Assembly: GCA_022487055.1 (NCBI GenBank)
Contig: JAKVJJ010000010.1
Coordinates: forward strand, 1 to 57,461
Length of the DNA stretch: 57,461 nt
Source: Oscillospiraceae bacterium
GTDB taxonomy: Bacteria > Bacillota > Clostridia > Oscillospirales > Acutalibacteraceae
Direction: 5' to 3'
Translations under genes and position numbers: made by a program
In this document: in pieces, positions 18,074-27,962 of the stretch
Layout: the number at the start of each line of letters is the position of its first letter
Numbering within the stretch: position 1 is the stretch's first letter
Notes under the pieces: model-generated
What the model was told of the DNA's origin: nothing
Database searches by the model: none
The model's input: the letters and a program-made list of their open reading frames with translations, nothing else

Positions 18074-18487
18074 TTATACACGTCTTCTTTTGGGAGGACG
18101 GCATCCGTTGTGGGGAACGGGGGTTACGTCCTTGATCATGGTGACTTCAAGGCCGGCATTCTGCAGAGCACGGATAGCAGCCTCACGGCCAGCGCCCGGG
18201 CCCTTAACATAAACGTCTACCGCCTTCATTCCGTGTTCGATTGCGCCTTTAGCGGCGGTTTCAGCGGCGGTCTGTGCGGCAAAGGGGGTGGACTTTCTGC
18301 TTCCGCGGAAGCCCAGTTCGCCGGAACTCGCCCAGGAAACAGCGTTGCCCTGCACGTCGGTAATGGTTACGATAGTGTTATTAAAGGTTGACTGAATGTG
18401 CGCGGAACCGCGGTCAATATTTTTGCGCTCACGGCGGCGGCGGGTCGCCGTTGCTTTTTTAGAAGCTGCGCCTTTCGTTTCTGGCAT
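18074..18487 (-). CDS. rpsK: 30S ribosomal protein S11
   Basis: The 137-residue S11 sits on the platform of the small subunit near the E site. Typical segments are [16 protein letters not shown] near 30, [14 protein letters not shown] near 57, [15 protein letters not shown] near 95 and the ending [13 protein letters not shown]. Its first 20 residues are Lys/Arg/Ala-rich. AAAGGAGG precedes the ATG, and rpsM lies 15 nt upstream. Confidence 0.98.
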   Translation of the reverse strand: MPETKGAASKKATATRRRRERKNIDRGSAHIQSTFNNTIVTITDVQGNAVSWASSGELGFRGSRKSTPFAAQTAAETAAKGAIEHGMKAVDVYVKGPGAGREAAIRALQNAGLEVTMIKDVTPVPHNGCRPPKRRRV

Positions 18488-18502
18488 CTGATAAACCCTC
18501 CT

Positions 18503-18871
18503 TTACTTCTTCTTATTAGCCATCGTCTTGCGCGGACCCTTGCGGGTTCTTGCGTTCGTCTTGGAACGCTGGCCGCGGACCGGCAGGCCTTTTTTATGGC
18601 GAATGCCACGATAGCATCCAATCTCAGTGAGCCGCTTGATGTCAAAAGCAACATCACGGCGAAGGTCGCCTTCCACGCGGCAGTGATGGTCAATATATTC
18701 TCTGAGCTTTGCGGCGTCGTCCTCGGTAAGGTCGCGCACGCGCAAGTCAGGGTTTACGCCGGTTGCGGAGCAAATATCCGTGGCGGTCTTGCGGCCGATG
18801 CCAAAGATATATGTCAAGGCAATCTCGATGCGTTTGTCTCTTGGCAAGTCAATACCTGCTATACGAGCCAT
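18503..18871 (-). CDS. rpsM: 30S ribosomal protein S13
   Basis: The 122-residue S13 is in the head of the small subunit and contacts tRNA and S19. [21 protein letters not shown] opens the protein, the helix-hairpin-helix [13 protein letters not shown] follows, and the basic tail ([15 protein letters not shown]) reaches the P-site tRNA. GGAGGTG precedes the ATG. Confidence 0.98.
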   Translation of the reverse strand: MARIAGIDLPRDKRIEIALTYIFGIGRKTATDICSATGVNPDLRVRDLTEDDAAKLREYIDHHCRVEGDLRRDVAFDIKRLTEIGCYRGIRHKKGLPVRGQRSKTNARTRKGPRKTMANKKK

Positions 18872-18905
18872 ACTGGTTGCACCTCCAAAATGATAATCGC
18901 GTCAA

Positions 18906-19019
18906 TTAGCCCTGACGCTGTTTGTGCTTCGGGTTTTCACAGATGACCATGACTTTACCCTTGCGCTTAATAATCTTGCACTTTTCGCACATTTTTTTAA
19001 CAGAAGGTCTTACTTTCAT
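18906..19019 (-). CDS. rpmJ: 50S ribosomal protein L36, zinc-binding form
   Basis: A 37-residue gene. The product begins [14 protein letters not shown] and ends NPKHKQRQG. The three Cys and one His (CEKC...CENPKH) form the zinc ribbon of the C+ form, which zinc-starved cells may replace with a paralogue. It lies between infA and rpsM as in other Firmicutes, with an AAGGAGG site. Confidence 0.97.
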   Translation of the reverse strand: MKVRPSVKKMCEKCKIIKRKGKVMVICENPKHKQRQG

Positions 19020-19055
19020 GGGTGTGCCCTCCTTGTAGGAAATGTTCACATATAC

Positions 19056-19274
19056 TTATTTAGTACGCCACGTAATGCGACCCTGCGTCAAATCATAGGG
19101 TGACATCTCTATGGTAACCTTATCCCCGGGTAGGATGCGGATGAAATTCATACGCAGTTTGCCGGAGATATGAGCCAGAATTGTGTGGTGATTCTGAAGC
19201 TCCACCTTAAACATAGCATTTGGCAGAGCCTCAACAACGGTACCTTCGGTTTCAATTACGTCCTGCTTTGACAT
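19056..19274 (-). CDS. infA: Translation initiation factor IF-1
   Basis: A 72-residue OB-fold protein that fills the A site during initiation. [22 protein letters not shown], the [17 protein letters not shown] core and the C-terminal [10 protein letters not shown] are typical. Its ATG overlaps the stop of the KOW gene (TAATG), indicating coupled translation. Confidence 0.98.
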   Translation of the reverse strand: MSKQDVIETEGTVVEALPNAMFKVELQNHHTILAHISGKLRMNFIRILPGDKVTIEMSPYDLTQGRITWRTK

Positions 19275-19546
19275 TACAAATCAGCCTCCTCTGGCATAGA
19301 ACTGCCCTGGCCACAAAACGGCCGAAGGGCCGCCCGAAGCGTTCGGTTGCTGTGCAGGGCTTCCTCCGGTAAAATCGTGCGGGTAGGAAAAAGGTGGATA
19401 AGCTTTTTCTTTTTCGGTCTTTCCAGTGTGCGGCGTCGTCCATCACACACCATTGCATAAGTTCCGTTCAGGAAAAGGACCGCACAAAAGCTGCCTTTGT
19501 CGTGGCCTGCTGCACTGCGGGCCACTGAGCCGCGCTTAATTTCCAT
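19274..19546 (-). CDS. KOW-domain RNA-binding protein (L14e/L27e-like) between map and infA
   Basis: A 90-residue protein with a KOW-type beta fold at its N-terminus: [20 protein letters not shown] then [19 protein letters not shown]. The C-terminal third is an unassigned tail. Small KOW proteins in this position are common in Clostridia and Bacilli; a role at the ribosome is inferred from context only. A GAGGAGG site overlaps the end of map, and its stop overlaps the infA start. Confidence 0.8.
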   Translation of the reverse strand: MEIKRGSVARSAAGHDKGSFCAVLFLNGTYAMVCDGRRRTLERPKKKKLIHLFPTRTILPEEALHSNRTLRAALRPFCGQGSSMPEEADL

Positions 19547-19558
19547 ACGGCGGCCTCC

Positions 19559-20311
19559 TCAGTCGCCCTTCGTCAGGATAACTGGACCTGCTTCAGTAAT
19601 AGCAACGGTGTGCTCATAGTGAGCCGCCAGCTTGCCGTCCTTCGTCAGTGTTGTCCAGCCGTCTGACAAGGTTTTTACCTCATAAGTGCCCTGACAGATC
19701 ATCGGCTCAATGGCGATGACCATGCCGGGCAACAGACGCACACCGCGACCGGGTGTGCCATAATTTGGGACACTGGGGTCTTCATGCATATTCGCGCCTA
19801 CTCCGTGGCCGGTATAATTCCGTACCACCGAGTAGCCGCGAGCTTCGGCATACCGCTGAACCGCGCTTCCGACATCACCAATACGGTTGCCGGGTTTTGC
19901 GGCCTCGATGCCTTTAAACAGGCTCTCGCGGGTAGCATCCATAAGATCTTGGGCTTCTTTACTCACCTTCCCAACCGGGAAAGTCCATGTATTGTCACCC
20001 ACAAAACCCTCATAGGTTGCGCACAGGTCAATGCTGACGATGTCGCCCTCCTTGAGAATTGTTTTCTTACTCGGTATGCCATGGACGACCACGTCATTCA
20101 CAGAAATGCAGCAAGTCGCCGGAAAACCGCCGTAACCCAAACAGGACGGAATCGCACCTTCTCCCACAATATAATCGTGGGCAGCCTTATCGATCTCCCA
20201 AGTGGAAGCACCTGGTTTGACCAATGAACCGGCTAGCTTCAGTGCATTTTGTGCAATCCGGCCAGCGTGCTTCATACAGGTAAGCTCACGGCTGGTTTTT
20301 AGAATTATCAT
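19559..20311 (-). CDS. map: Methionine aminopeptidase, type I
   Basis: A 250-residue enzyme that removes the initiator Met from nascent proteins. The two-metal site is visible: Asp of SIDLCATYEGF and Asp of GDNTWTF near residues 95-107, His of YTGHGVG near 170, Glu of AIEPM near 203, and Glu of YEHTVAIT near 234. It lacks the N-terminal SEC-C zinc extension found in some clostridial type Ia enzymes. It starts 4 nt after adk. Confidence 0.97.
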   Translation of the reverse strand: MIILKTSRELTCMKHAGRIAQNALKLAGSLVKPGASTWEIDKAAHDYIVGEGAIPSCLGYGGFPATCCISVNDVVVHGIPSKKTILKEGDIVSIDLCATYEGFVGDNTWTFPVGKVSKEAQDLMDATRESLFKGIEAAKPGNRIGDVGSAVQRYAEARGYSVVRNYTGHGVGANMHEDPSVPNYGTPGRGVRLLPGMVIAIEPMICQGTYEVKTLSDGWTTLTKDGKLAAHYEHTVAITEAGPVILTKGD

Positions 20312-20315
20312 GAAA

Positions 20316-20948
20316 TTACGCCTCGATTGCTGCTAAAGTCAGGCGGGAAGTATCAGCTACTTCCTCCTGGCCTTCCACGACAGCCAACTTCCCCTGTTTT
20401 TGATAATAATCTTTCAGGGGCTCTGTCTTCGTGTGATATTCTTTCAAACGTGCCCTGACCGTTTCCGGGCGGTCGTCCGTGCGTTGAACCAGGGCGCCTC
20501 CGCAGAAGTTGCATTTGCCCGCCACTTTTGGCTTTTTGTAAAGCATGTGGTAGCTTGCACCGCAGTCTGCACAGACGCGGCGTCCAGACATTCGGGCAAC
20601 GATCTGTTCATCAGGAACGTGAATCTCGATGACTTTGTCAATCGTTACGTCCATTTTGTCCAGAGCCTCGGCTTGAGGAATGGTTCGCGGGAAGCCATCC
20701 AGCACAAAACCGTTCTTGCAATCGTCCTGCTGCAAACGGTCTTTTACAATGCCGATAACGACTTCATCCGGAACAAGTTCGCCTTTGTCCATAAAGGACT
20801 GAGCCTTCTTGCCCATCTCTGTTCCGCTTTTCAACGCTTCTCGAATAATGTTGCCAGTTGAAATGGCAGGAATATGCAGCCTGCCACAGATTGTTTCTGC
20901 CTGTGTACCTTTTCCGGCGCCAGGAGCGCCCAACAGAATCAGGTTCAT
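20316..20948 (-). CDS. adk: Adenylate kinase, zinc-binding long form
   Basis: A 210-residue enzyme interconverting AMP, ADP and ATP. The P-loop GAPGAGKGT is near residue 7, the AMP-binding ISTGNIIRE near 30 and the DGFPRT motif near 83. The long LID domain carries four Cys (CADC...CNFC, about 127-150), so it binds structural zinc as in Gram-positive enzymes. AAGGAGG precedes the ATG. It lies between secY and map as usual. Confidence 0.98.
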   Translation of the reverse strand: MNLILLGAPGAGKGTQAETICGRLHIPAISTGNIIREALKSGTEMGKKAQSFMDKGELVPDEVVIGIVKDRLQQDDCKNGFVLDGFPRTIPQAEALDKMDVTIDKVIEIHVPDEQIVARMSGRRVCADCGASYHMLYKKPKVAGKCNFCGGALVQRTDDRPETVRARLKEYHTKTEPLKDYYQKQGKLAVVEGQEEVADTSRLTLAAIEA

Positions 20949-20961
20949 GTAAAAAACCTCC

Positions 20962-22299
20962 TTAATCGAGGAAGCCCTTATAATGACGCATCATCATTTG
21001 GCTTTCAAGCTGTTTCTCAGTTTCCAGTGCAACACCAACCAAGATAATGATGGATGTGCCGCCCATGGAAAGGTTCTGCATACCAGTCATGTTTGCAAAG
21101 AGAATTGGAATGATTGCGATGACGGCAAGGAACACAGCACCGATAAGAGTGATTTTGGAAAGCACCCTTGCGATGAAATCAGAGGTGGACTTACCAGGGC
21201 GAATGCCTGGAATTGTGCCATTGCTCTGACGCAGATTGTTGGCCATCTCTATCGGATTATACTGAATTGCCGTATAGAAATAAGCAAACGCAAGAATCAG
21301 GATAATATACAGCAGGCAGTAAACCCATCCGGTGTTGCTGAATGCAGCAAAGAATCCGTTCCAGAAAGCACCCATATCCTTGTTTCCGATAAAGAAACGA
21401 ATGGTGGTTGGGATGGAGAGGAAGGAGCTGGCAAAGATAATCGGCATAACACCGCCAATGCCAACTTTAATCGGAATGTGGCTGGCCTGCCCGCCGTACT
21501 GTCTGCGGCCGACAACACGTTTTGCGTACTGCACCGGAATCCGGCGCTCCGCATCGTTCATAAAAACAATAACCCACATAAGTGCCAAGAAAATCAGGCA
21601 CCACATCGGTACAAGGAAGTAATATTTTCCGTTTGCCGTGCCGTCTTCCCACGCCATATTGATATACTTTGCGAGATGACCGATGATGCTTGGCATACGG
21701 GAAACGATGCCGGCAAACAGGAGAATGGAAATACCGTTGCCAACACCATGCTGGTTGATCTGCTCGCCCATCCACATCATCAGTGCCGTGCCGGCAGTGA
21801 AGACGAGGATAATGACGAAAGCAGTAAAGACGCCTGCGCCGCCCTGCGTGTATTTCACGATGGGAGAGCTGTTATAGCTGCTGTTGCGCAGATAAGCGTA
21901 ATACGCAATGCCCTGAATCAGGCCGAGTGCCACTGCCACATAGCGGGTAATGGCGCTCATCTTTTTGCGTCCTTCTTCGCCGCCGTCCTTCACCATCCGC
22001 TCCAACGGTGGGATAGCCACCGCAAGGAGCTGCATGATGATGGAGCTGTTGATATACGGCGTAACGCTCATTGCAAACAGCGTCGCATTGGAGAATGCAC
22101 CACCGGAGAGCATATCCATGTAACCCAGTGCGGTACCGCTGACGGCGCTGCTGTCCATAATGCCCTTGAGCGCGGAGGAATCCAGAAAAGGCACCGGAAT
22201 AACGGCACCAAAACGGAACACCACAATAATCATGAGTGTAAACAGGATTTTTTTGCGCAAATCGGGAATACCCCAGGCGTTCTTTATTGTTTTAAACAA
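20962..22299 (-). CDS. secY: Protein translocase subunit SecY
   Basis: The 445-residue channel subunit of the Sec translocon has ten membrane helices. The N-terminal FKTIKNAWGIPDLRKKILFTL, the ALGYMDMLSGGAFSNATLFAMSVTPYI plug region and the cytosolic loop AKRVVGRRQYGGQASHIPIKV are typical. The start codon is TTG (22297-22299) with GAGGTGA upstream, just 1 nt past the rplO stop. This matters for start prediction because no nearby ATG fits. Confidence 0.98.
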   Translation of the reverse strand: MFKTIKNAWGIPDLRKKILFTLMIIVVFRFGAVIPVPFLDSSALKGIMDSSAVSGTALGYMDMLSGGAFSNATLFAMSVTPYINSSIIMQLLAVAIPPLERMVKDGGEEGRKKMSAITRYVAVALGLIQGIAYYAYLRNSSYNSSPIVKYTQGGAGVFTAFVIILVFTAGTALMMWMGEQINQHGVGNGISILLFAGIVSRMPSIIGHLAKYINMAWEDGTANGKYYFLVPMWCLIFLALMWVIVFMNDAERRIPVQYAKRVVGRRQYGGQASHIPIKVGIGGVMPIIFASSFLSIPTTIRFFIGNKDMGAFWNGFFAAFSNTGWVYCLLYIILILAFAYFYTAIQYNPIEMANNLRQSNGTIPGIRPGKSTSDFIARVLSKITLIGAVFLAVIAIIPILFANMTGMQNLSMGGTSIIILVGVALETEKQLESQMMMRHYKGFLD

Positions 22300-22300
22300 C

Positions 22301-22744
22301 TCAGATCACCTCTGCCTTCCCACCTGCAGACTCGATTTTCTCTTTTGCAGTGGCGGAAAAAGCATTGGCTTTCACAGTGAATTTCTTTGTGACATTGCCA
22401 TTGCTAAGGATTTTCACACCATCCATAGCAGACTTGATGACGCCTGCATCGAGCAGGGCCTTTGTGTCCACAGTGGCACCGTCTTCGAACTTTTTGTCCA
22501 GCGTACCGACATTGACCGTAACGATGGTCTTTGCAAAAATATTGTTGAAACCACGCTTTGGCATACGGCGCTGCAGAGGCATTTGGCCGCCCTCAAAACC
22601 CGGGCGCATGCCGTGTCCTGCACGAGCCTTCTGTCCTTTGTGACCTTTACCGGCAGTTTTGCCCTGGCCGGAGCCATGGCCGCGGCCGATCCGCTTTGTG
22701 TCCTTTGTGGAGCCGGGAACTGCAGTTAAGTCGTTCAGTTTCAT
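22301..22744 (-). CDS. rplO: 50S ribosomal protein L15
   Basis: A 147-residue L15 starting at the ATG at 22744 with AAGGAGGTG upstream; an in-frame GTG three codons earlier is not needed. The glycine-rich N-terminal extension ([20 protein letters not shown]) that runs into 23S rRNA and the [19 protein letters not shown] block are typical. It is a late-assembly protein of the large subunit. Confidence 0.98.
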   Translation of the reverse strand: MKLNDLTAVPGSTKDTKRIGRGHGSGQGKTAGKGHKGQKARAGHGMRPGFEGGQMPLQRRMPKRGFNNIFAKTIVTVNVGTLDKKFEDGATVDTKALLDAGVIKSAMDGVKILSNGNVTKKFTVKANAFSATAKEKIESAGGKAEVI

Positions 22745-22765
22745 TACTCGCACCTCCTTGCTGTT

Positions 22766-22945
22766 TTAAGCGTTTGTTACCTCGATGAGGTGGGTGATTT
22801 TATGCACCTTGCCCTTTGTCTGTTCATTGTCCGGCTGTACGGTGCTGTCTCCGATTTTGCGAAGACCGAAAGAATAAGCAGTGGCAATCTGGTCTTTTTT
22901 TGCGCCAATCAGGCTCTTGACCAGCTTAATGTTTAACTGTGCCAT
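22766..22945 (-). CDS. rpmD: 50S ribosomal protein L30
   Basis: A 59-residue protein beginning MAQLNIKLVKSLIGAKKDQI, with the ferredoxin-like L30 pattern GLRKIGDSTVQPDN. It lies between rpsE and rplO with an AAGGAGG site and the usual size for bacterial L30. Confidence 0.97.
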   Translation of the reverse strand: MAQLNIKLVKSLIGAKKDQIATAYSFGLRKIGDSTVQPDNEQTKGKVHKITHLIEVTNA

Positions 22946-22957
22946 GTTGCGCCCTCC

Positions 22958-23464
22958 TTACAGAATTTCACTTACAGAGCGGCCGCGCAGAGCTGCGACC
23001 TGCTCTGCTGTGCGCAGTTGCTGCAAACCAGCAATCGTTGCACGCACCACATTGCACGGATTATTGGAGCGCAGCGCTTTCGTACGGATGTCACGGATGC
23101 CGGCAGCCTCAATCACTGCACGCACCGGGCCACCGGCAATGACGCCGGTACCAGGGGCAGCGGGCTTCATCAGCACACGGCCGGCACCATAGGCACCGAT
23201 AATCTCATGCGGGATGGTGGAACCACGGGTTGCAACTTTGATGAGGTTCTTCTTTGCATCCTCAATGCCCTTGCGGATTGCATCCGGAACTTCACCGGAC
23301 TTACCAATACCAAAGCCAACTGTGCCCTTGCCATCACCGACAACAACCAGCGCAGCGAACTTAAAAATACGACCGCCTTTAACAGTTTTGGAAACACGGT
23401 TGATAGCAACAACGTGCTCCTTGAACTCGTCGTCTTCTTTACGTCTTGCGTCGAATCTAGCCAA
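22958..23464 (-). CDS. rpsE: 30S ribosomal protein S5
   Basis: The 168-residue S5 helps tRNA selection and mRNA unwinding at the entry tunnel. The double-stranded RNA-binding domain ([17 protein letters not shown], about 15-80) is followed by the C-terminal domain with [20 protein letters not shown]. The start codon is TTG (23462-23464) behind AAAGGAGGAG. It sits 17 nt after rplR. Confidence 0.98.
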   Translation of the reverse strand: MARFDARRKEDDEFKEHVVAINRVSKTVKGGRIFKFAALVVVGDGKGTVGFGIGKSGEVPDAIRKGIEDAKKNLIKVATRGSTIPHEIIGAYGAGRVLMKPAAPGTGVIAGGPVRAVIEAAGIRDIRTKALRSNNPCNVVRATIAGLQQLRTAEQVAALRGRSVSEIL

Positions 23465-23481
23465 TCGTTTCTCCTCCTTTA

Positions 23482-23841
23482 TCAGAACTTGAGGCCGCCC
23501 TTGCGAGCGCCATCGGCCAGTTCTGCAACACGGCCGTGATACAGATAGCCGCCGCGGTCAAACTTGACCTCTGAGATGCCTTTTTCCGCAGCACGCTTTG
23601 CGAGAAGCTCGCCAACCTTGTGTGCAGCGTCCTTGTTTCCGCCGTTACCTTCGAACTCTTTGTCCAGAGTAGAAGCCGCGCACAGCGTGACTCCATTAAC
23701 ATCGTCAATTACCTGAGCGTAGATGTTTTTGGTAGAGCGAAACACATCAAGGCGGGGGCACTCAGGGGTGCCGGAAATTTTACCGCGCACACGGAGGTGG
23801 CGGCGCAGTCTGGCAGTGCTTTTGTCAGCCTTATTCACCAT
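23482..23841 (-). CDS. rplR: 50S ribosomal protein L18
   Basis: The 119-residue L18 binds 5S rRNA. The basic N-terminus ([21 protein letters not shown]), [14 protein letters not shown] and the terminal [20 protein letters not shown] are diagnostic. AAGGAG precedes the ATG. Confidence 0.98.
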   Translation of the reverse strand: MVNKADKSTARLRRHLRVRGKISGTPECPRLDVFRSTKNIYAQVIDDVNGVTLCAASTLDKEFEGNGGNKDAAHKVGELLAKRAAEKGISEVKFDRGGYLYHGRVAELADGARKGGLKF

Positions 23842-23860
23842 TTGTAATTCACTCCTTCAG

Positions 23861-24409
23861 TTACTTCTTAGCGCCCTTGCCGGCTTTGCCTTCCTTGTGA
23901 CGGACAAACTCACCGACATAGCGGATGCCCTTGCCCTTATAAGGCTCAGGCGGACGTTTCTCACGGACCTCAGCAGCAAACTGACCAACCTGCTGCTTGT
24001 CAGGACCGAGGATTGTAATCAGGTTTGCGCTTGGGCACTCAATGGTAATCCCATCGGTTTCCGGCACAATGACCTGATGAGAATAGCCCAGATTCATGAC
24101 CATCTCTTTGCCCTTCTTCTGCACACGGTAACCAACACCGCGAACTTCCAGCTCTTTCTTAAAGCCGACAGTCACGCCATCAACCATGTTCTGAATCAGG
24201 GAACGAGTAAGGCCGTGCAGGGACTTGTTCTCTTTTGTATCGTTCGGGCGGGAAACGATGACCTCATTGCCCTCCACCTCAATTTTCATGTTCGGGTGGA
24301 ACGTTTTTGTCAGGGAGCCTTTGGGGCCCTTGACTGTAACAACGCTGCCGTCAACTTTAACATCGACGCCGGCGGGAATATTTACGGGTTTTCTTCCAAT
24401 TCGAGACAT
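23861..24409 (-). CDS. rplF: 50S ribosomal protein L6
   Basis: The 182-residue L6 has its two repeated alpha/beta domains and sits at the base of the L7/L12 stalk next to the GTPase centre. MSRIGRKPVNIPAGV begins it, and GPDKQQVGQFAAEVREKRPPEPYKGKGIRY closes the second domain. The start has GGGGGTG. Confidence 0.98.
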   Translation of the reverse strand: MSRIGRKPVNIPAGVDVKVDGSVVTVKGPKGSLTKTFHPNMKIEVEGNEVIVSRPNDTKENKSLHGLTRSLIQNMVDGVTVGFKKELEVRGVGYRVQKKGKEMVMNLGYSHQVIVPETDGITIECPSANLITILGPDKQQVGQFAAEVREKRPPEPYKGKGIRYVGEFVRHKEGKAGKGAKK

Positions 24410-24425
24410 TTCTGCACCCCCTTAA

Positions 24426-24824
24426 TTACCAGATAAATGCGAGGACTTCGCCGCCAATATTGGCTTTGCGAGCCTCACGGTCGGTCATCACGCCGTGGCT
24501 GGTGGAAATAATCGCCACGCCGAGGCCCTTTATCACGCGGGGCAGGTCCTCTGCGCTGGAATAAATGCGCAGGCCAGGCTTGCTGACACGCTTCAGACCA
24601 CTGATGACCGGTGTGTGTTCTGCTGTATATTTAAGATCTACTTTAATAATACCCTGTTTGCCGTCTTCGGCAACGGTGAAGTTCTTAACATAGCCTTCGT
24701 CCTTCAGAATCTGGCAGATTGCCTTCTTCATGTTGGAAGCGGGGATTTCGACCGTGGCATGTTTTGCAGAACTTGCGTTGCGGATGCGGGTGAGCAGGTC
24801 CGCGATTGTATCTGTAATCTGCAT
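24426..24824 (-). CDS. rpsH: 30S ribosomal protein S8
   Basis: The 132-residue S8 binds the central domain of 16S rRNA and in many bacteria regulates the spc segment. [28 protein letters not shown] begins it, and the C-terminal [27 protein letters not shown] is typical. TAAGGAGG precedes the ATG. Confidence 0.98.
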   Translation of the reverse strand: MQITDTIADLLTRIRNASSAKHATVEIPASNMKKAICQILKDEGYVKNFTVAEDGKQGIIKVDLKYTAEHTPVISGLKRVSKPGLRIYSSAEDLPRVIKGLGVAIISTSHGVMTDREARKANIGGEVLAFIW

Positions 24825-24842
24825 TCCGTTTCCTCCTTAGCT

Positions 24843-25028
24843 TTACCAGCTTGCCTTTTTTATGCCCGGAATCTCGCCCTTATAGGCAAGTTCACGGAAG
24901 CAAATACGGCAAACACCGAATTTACGAAGGTAGCCATGCGGCCGGCCGCAGATTTTGCAGCGGTTGTACTCGCGAGAGGAGTACTTTGCCGGGCGGCGCT
25001 GCTTAACTTTCATAGATGTTTTTGCCAC
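24843..25028 (-). CDS. rpsN: 30S ribosomal protein S14, zinc-binding type Z
   Basis: A 61-residue short S14. The [20 protein letters not shown] stretch holds the four zinc-binding Cys, so this is the C+ form. The start codon is GTG (25026-25028) with AAGGAGG upstream. Confidence 0.97.
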   Translation of the reverse strand: MAKTSMKVKQRRPAKYSSREYNRCKICGRPHGYLRKFGVCRICFRELAYKGEIPGIKKASW

Positions 25029-25040
25029 AGGAAACCCTCC

Positions 25041-25580
25041 TTATTTTTCAAACGGGGCGCCCATGAGCGAAAGCAGCTCGCGGGCTTCCTCGTCGTTCTG
25101 CGCGGTAGTAACGAAGCAGATGTCCATGCCGCGTACTTTGTCGACCTTATCAAATTCGATTTCCGGGAAAATCAGCTGTTCTTTGACGCCGACATTGTAA
25201 TTGCCACGGCCATCGAAAGAGTTCGGGTTGATACCACGGAAGTCACGCACACGGGGCAGTGCCACATTAAAGAAGCGATCCAGGAATTCGTACATCCGGT
25301 CCCCGCGAAGGGTAACCTTCAGGCCAATGGCCATTCCCTGGCGCAATTTAAAGTTTGCAACACTCTTCTTCGCGCAGCAGACCGCCGGACGCTGACCGGT
25401 AATTGCCATCAAATCCGTGGTGATGGAGTCGATAACTTTGGAATTTTCCTTAGCTTCGCCTGCACCAACATTAATGACAATCTTGTCAACTTTTGGAATC
25501 TGCATAACGCTCTTGTAAGAGAATTTCTTCATGAGGGCGGGCGCGACCTCGCTCTTATAGTACTCTTTGAGTCTTGCCAT
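25041..25580 (-). CDS. rplE: 50S ribosomal protein L5
   Basis: The 179-residue L5 binds 5S rRNA and touches P-site tRNA. The start at 25580 ([14 protein letters not shown]) has a GGAGGACG site; 15 further codons upstream overlap rplX and are not used. [36 protein letters not shown] and [17 protein letters not shown] are typical blocks. Confidence 0.98.
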   Translation of the reverse strand: MARLKEYYKSEVAPALMKKFSYKSVMQIPKVDKIVINVGAGEAKENSKVIDSITTDLMAITGQRPAVCCAKKSVANFKLRQGMAIGLKVTLRGDRMYEFLDRFFNVALPRVRDFRGINPNSFDGRGNYNVGVKEQLIFPEIEFDKVDKVRGMDICFVTTAQNDEEARELLSLMGAPFEK

Positions 25581-25597
25581 AATCTCGTCCTCCTCCC

Positions 25598-25918
25598 TTA
25601 CAGCTCTTTGCCGCATTTTTTGCAAACGCGGGTTTTTGTGCCGTCCGCCGCAATCTTATGGCCGACACGGGTGGGTTTCTTGCAGCTTGGGCAGACGAGC
25701 TGGACTTTAGAAGCATAGACAGCTCCCTCGCCCTTAACAATGCCGCCCTCTTCGCCCATTTTGCGGGGCTTTACGTGCTTGGTGACCATGTTGAGTTTCT
25801 CAACAATGACCTTGCTCTCTGCCGGGCTGACTGCAAGGACTTTGCCCTGTTTGCCAACGTCGCGGCCAGACAGCATCACGACAGTGTCACCGGTTTTTAC
25901 ATGCACTTTATTTGCCAT
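25598..25918 (-). CDS. rplX: 50S ribosomal protein L24
   Basis: The 106-residue L24 starts at the ATG at 25918 with AGGAGG upstream. The KOW element [23 protein letters not shown] nucleates 23S rRNA folding. The C-terminal [13 protein letters not shown]...[10 protein letters not shown] carries four Cys, a zinc-type tail. Confidence 0.97.
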   Translation of the reverse strand: MANKVHVKTGDTVVMLSGRDVGKQGKVLAVSPAESKVIVEKLNMVTKHVKPRKMGEEGGIVKGEGAVYASKVQLVCPSCKKPTRVGHKIAADGTKTRVCKKCGKEL

Positions 25919-25934
25919 ATCCTGTGACACCTCC

Positions 25935-26303
25935 TTAAAGCACTTCCGGGGCAAGGCTCAGAATCTTCATGTAGTCGTGGTCACGCAGTTCGCGAGCCAC
26001 AGGCCCGAAGATACGGGTTCCCCTGGGGTTTTTGTCGTCTTTGATAAGGACTGCAGCATTTTCGTCAAAACGAATGTAGCTGCCGTCCTCGCGGCGAACG
26101 CCGAAAGCTGTGCGGACAACGACCGCCTTCACAACGTCACCCTTCTTTACAGTTCCGCCCGGGGCCGCTTTTTTAACGGAAGCGACCACGACGTCACCGA
26201 TATTTGCATACCTTCTGCCGGTACCGCCGAGCACGCGGATGCACATAATCTGCTTCGCGCCGGTGTTATCAGCAACATTGAGGTAAGTCTGCTGTTGAAT
26301 CAC
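25935..26303 (-). CDS. rplN: 50S ribosomal protein L14
   Basis: The 122-residue L14 lies at the subunit interface. [27 protein letters not shown] and the terminal [24 protein letters not shown] are diagnostic. The start codon is GTG (26301-26303) behind AAAGGAGG. Confidence 0.98.
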   Translation of the reverse strand: MIQQQTYLNVADNTGAKQIMCIRVLGGTGRRYANIGDVVVASVKKAAPGGTVKKGDVVKAVVVRTAFGVRREDGSYIRFDENAAVLIKDDKNPRGTRIFGPVARELRDHDYMKILSLAPEVL

Positions 26304-26333
26304 AGTGCGTTCCTCCTTTGCATGGGCAAAGCA

Positions 26334-26594
26334 TTACTTCGCCTTTTCGATAATCTCCACAAGACGCCACCGTTTGTCTTTGCTGATGGGGCGGGTTTCC
26401 ATAACACGCACGTGGTCACCGATGTTGCACTCGTTTTTCTCGTCATGTGCTTTCAGTTTAACGGTACGTTTAATAACCTTTTTGTAAAGCGGATGTTTGA
26501 CGCTGTCCTTAATAGCAATAACAACGGTCTTGTCCATTTTGTTGCTGACAACAGTGCCAATTTCAGTTTTACGATGGTTTCTCTGTTCGCTCAC
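26334..26594 (-). CDS. rpsQ: 30S ribosomal protein S17
   Basis: The 86-residue OB-fold S17 binds 16S rRNA near helix 11. [20 protein letters not shown] and [27 protein letters not shown] are typical. The start codon is GTG (26592-26594) behind AAGGAGG. Confidence 0.98.
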   Translation of the reverse strand: MSEQRNHRKTEIGTVVSNKMDKTVVIAIKDSVKHPLYKKVIKRTVKLKAHDEKNECNIGDHVRVMETRPISKDKRWRLVEIIEKAK

Positions 26595-26612
26595 GATGTC
26601 TCCTCCTTCCGG

Positions 26613-26819
26613 TTACGCGTTAGCGCTGTTTTTAAGTTCATTGGCGCGCAACACGGTCTTAATGCGGGCAATATCTTTTTTAACAGCGGAAATACGCATC
26701 GGGTTGTCGAGCTGATTGATCGCAAGCTGGAAACGGAGGTTAAAAAGTTCCTCTTTCAGGTCTTTGAGCTTGCTCTCAAGCTCTGCAGTTGTCATATCCC
26801 GAACTTCAGAAGCTTTCAT
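26613..26819 (-). CDS. rpmC: 50S ribosomal protein L29
   Basis: A 68-residue two-helix protein near the exit tunnel and the SRP/trigger factor docking site. [29 protein letters not shown] is diagnostic. Its ATG overlaps the stop of rplP (TAATG), so translation is coupled. Confidence 0.97.
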   Translation of the reverse strand: MKASEVRDMTTAELESKLKDLKEELFNLRFQLAINQLDNPMRISAVKKDIARIKTVLRANELKNSANA

Positions 26820-27241
26820 TACTGGGCAACCTCCTCTTCCTTGGCAATAACTCTGGTCTTAATCGGCAGTTTGCTTGCCGCCAGACGCAGCGCCTCATAT
26901 GCAGTTTCCTTCGGTACACCGCCGATTTCAAACATAACACGGCCTGGTTTTACCACAGCCACCCAGTATTCCGGTGCGCCTTTACCTTTGCCCATTCGAG
27001 TTTCAAGCGGTTTCTTGGTGTAAGGCTTGTCGGGGAAAATCTTAATCCAGACCTGGCCGAAACGTTTGCAGTAACGTGTCATGGCAACACGGGCGGCTTC
27101 AATCTGGTTGGCGGTAATCCATGCAGGCTCCAGTGCCTGAATGCCGTAATCACCGTACGTTACTTTGCTGCCGCGGTAGGCTTTGCCAGTCATGCGGCCG
27201 CGGTGAACTCTGCGGTATTTCACGCGTTTAGGCATTAACAT
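26819..27241 (-). CDS. rplP: 50S ribosomal protein L16
   Basis: The 140-residue L16 supports tRNA accommodation at the A site. [17 protein letters not shown] and [24 protein letters not shown] are typical. The first ATG overlaps the rpsC stop (TAATG); an internal ATG two codons in is possible. Confidence 0.98.
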   Translation of the reverse strand: MLMPKRVKYRRVHRGRMTGKAYRGSKVTYGDYGIQALEPAWITANQIEAARVAMTRYCKRFGQVWIKIFPDKPYTKKPLETRMGKGKGAPEYWVAVVKPGRVMFEIGGVPKETAYEALRLAASKLPIKTRVIAKEEEVAQ

Positions 27242-27945
27242 TACTTGCGGCCTCCTTCCCGACGGGGCGGCCGGCGATTGCTGCGCTGGTCAGTATTGCT
27301 ACTGGCGCGGCGGTTGTCATGCAGAACTTCGCCCCGGTAAATCCAAACTTTCACGCCGATGCGGCCGTAAGTGGTAGCTGCCTCAGCGAAACCATAATCG
27401 ATGTCAGCGCGCAGTGTCTGCAGCGGAATCGTGCCATCATGGTACTGCTCTGTGCGGGCAATTTCAGCACCGCCGACACGACCGGCGACCTGTGTTTTGA
27501 TACCTTTTGCGCCAAGCTTCATTGCACGGCCGATGCACTGTTTCATCGCGCGGCGGAAAGAAGTACGCTTCTCAAGCTGCTGAGCGATGTTTTCAGCGAC
27601 GAGCTGTGCGTTGAGATCCGGTGTCTTCACCTCAACGATATTGATTGTGACCGGCTTGCCCAGCATTTTTTCGCACTGCAGGCGGAGCTTTTCAATCTCA
27701 GTGCCGCCCTTGCCGATAACCATGCCCGGCTTTGCGCAGTGGATATGAACGCGGACTTTAGATGCATCACGTTCAATTTCGATTTTCGGGACACCAGCGG
27801 AATAAAGCTGCTTTTTCAGCATCTTGCGCAGCTTGTAGTCCTCCACCAGAGTATCGCCAAAATCCTTAGAATTGACGAACCAGCGGGAGTCCCAATCTTT
27901 GATAACACCAACACGTAAACCGTGTGGATTAACTTTCTGGCCCAT
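27241..27945 (-). CDS. rpsC: 30S ribosomal protein S3
   Basis: The 234-residue S3 lines the mRNA entry tunnel. It has a KH domain (about 40-110; [20 protein letters not shown]) and a C-terminal domain with [32 protein letters not shown] basic C-terminal tail of about 20 residues ([14 protein letters not shown]) follows. The start has a GAGGTTAA element. Confidence 0.98.
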   Translation of the reverse strand: MGQKVNPHGLRVGVIKDWDSRWFVNSKDFGDTLVEDYKLRKMLKKQLYSAGVPKIEIERDASKVRVHIHCAKPGMVIGKGGTEIEKLRLQCEKMLGKPVTINIVEVKTPDLNAQLVAENIAQQLEKRTSFRRAMKQCIGRAMKLGAKGIKTQVAGRVGGAEIARTEQYHDGTIPLQTLRADIDYGFAEAATTYGRIGVKVWIYRGEVLHDNRRASSNTDQRSNRRPPRREGGRK

Positions 27946-27962
27946 TGTTTAACCTCCTCTGC

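Noticed and set aside
20983-22380. A long plus-strand open frame of 465 codons opposite secY
   Set aside because: Secondary frame created by codon bias on the complementary strand of secY; no ribosome-binding site and no protein-like pattern (Asn/His/Cys-rich).
25740-27023. A 427-codon plus-strand open frame across rplX to rplP
   Set aside because: It runs against at least five clear ribosomal protein genes with ribosome-binding sites; a shadow frame.
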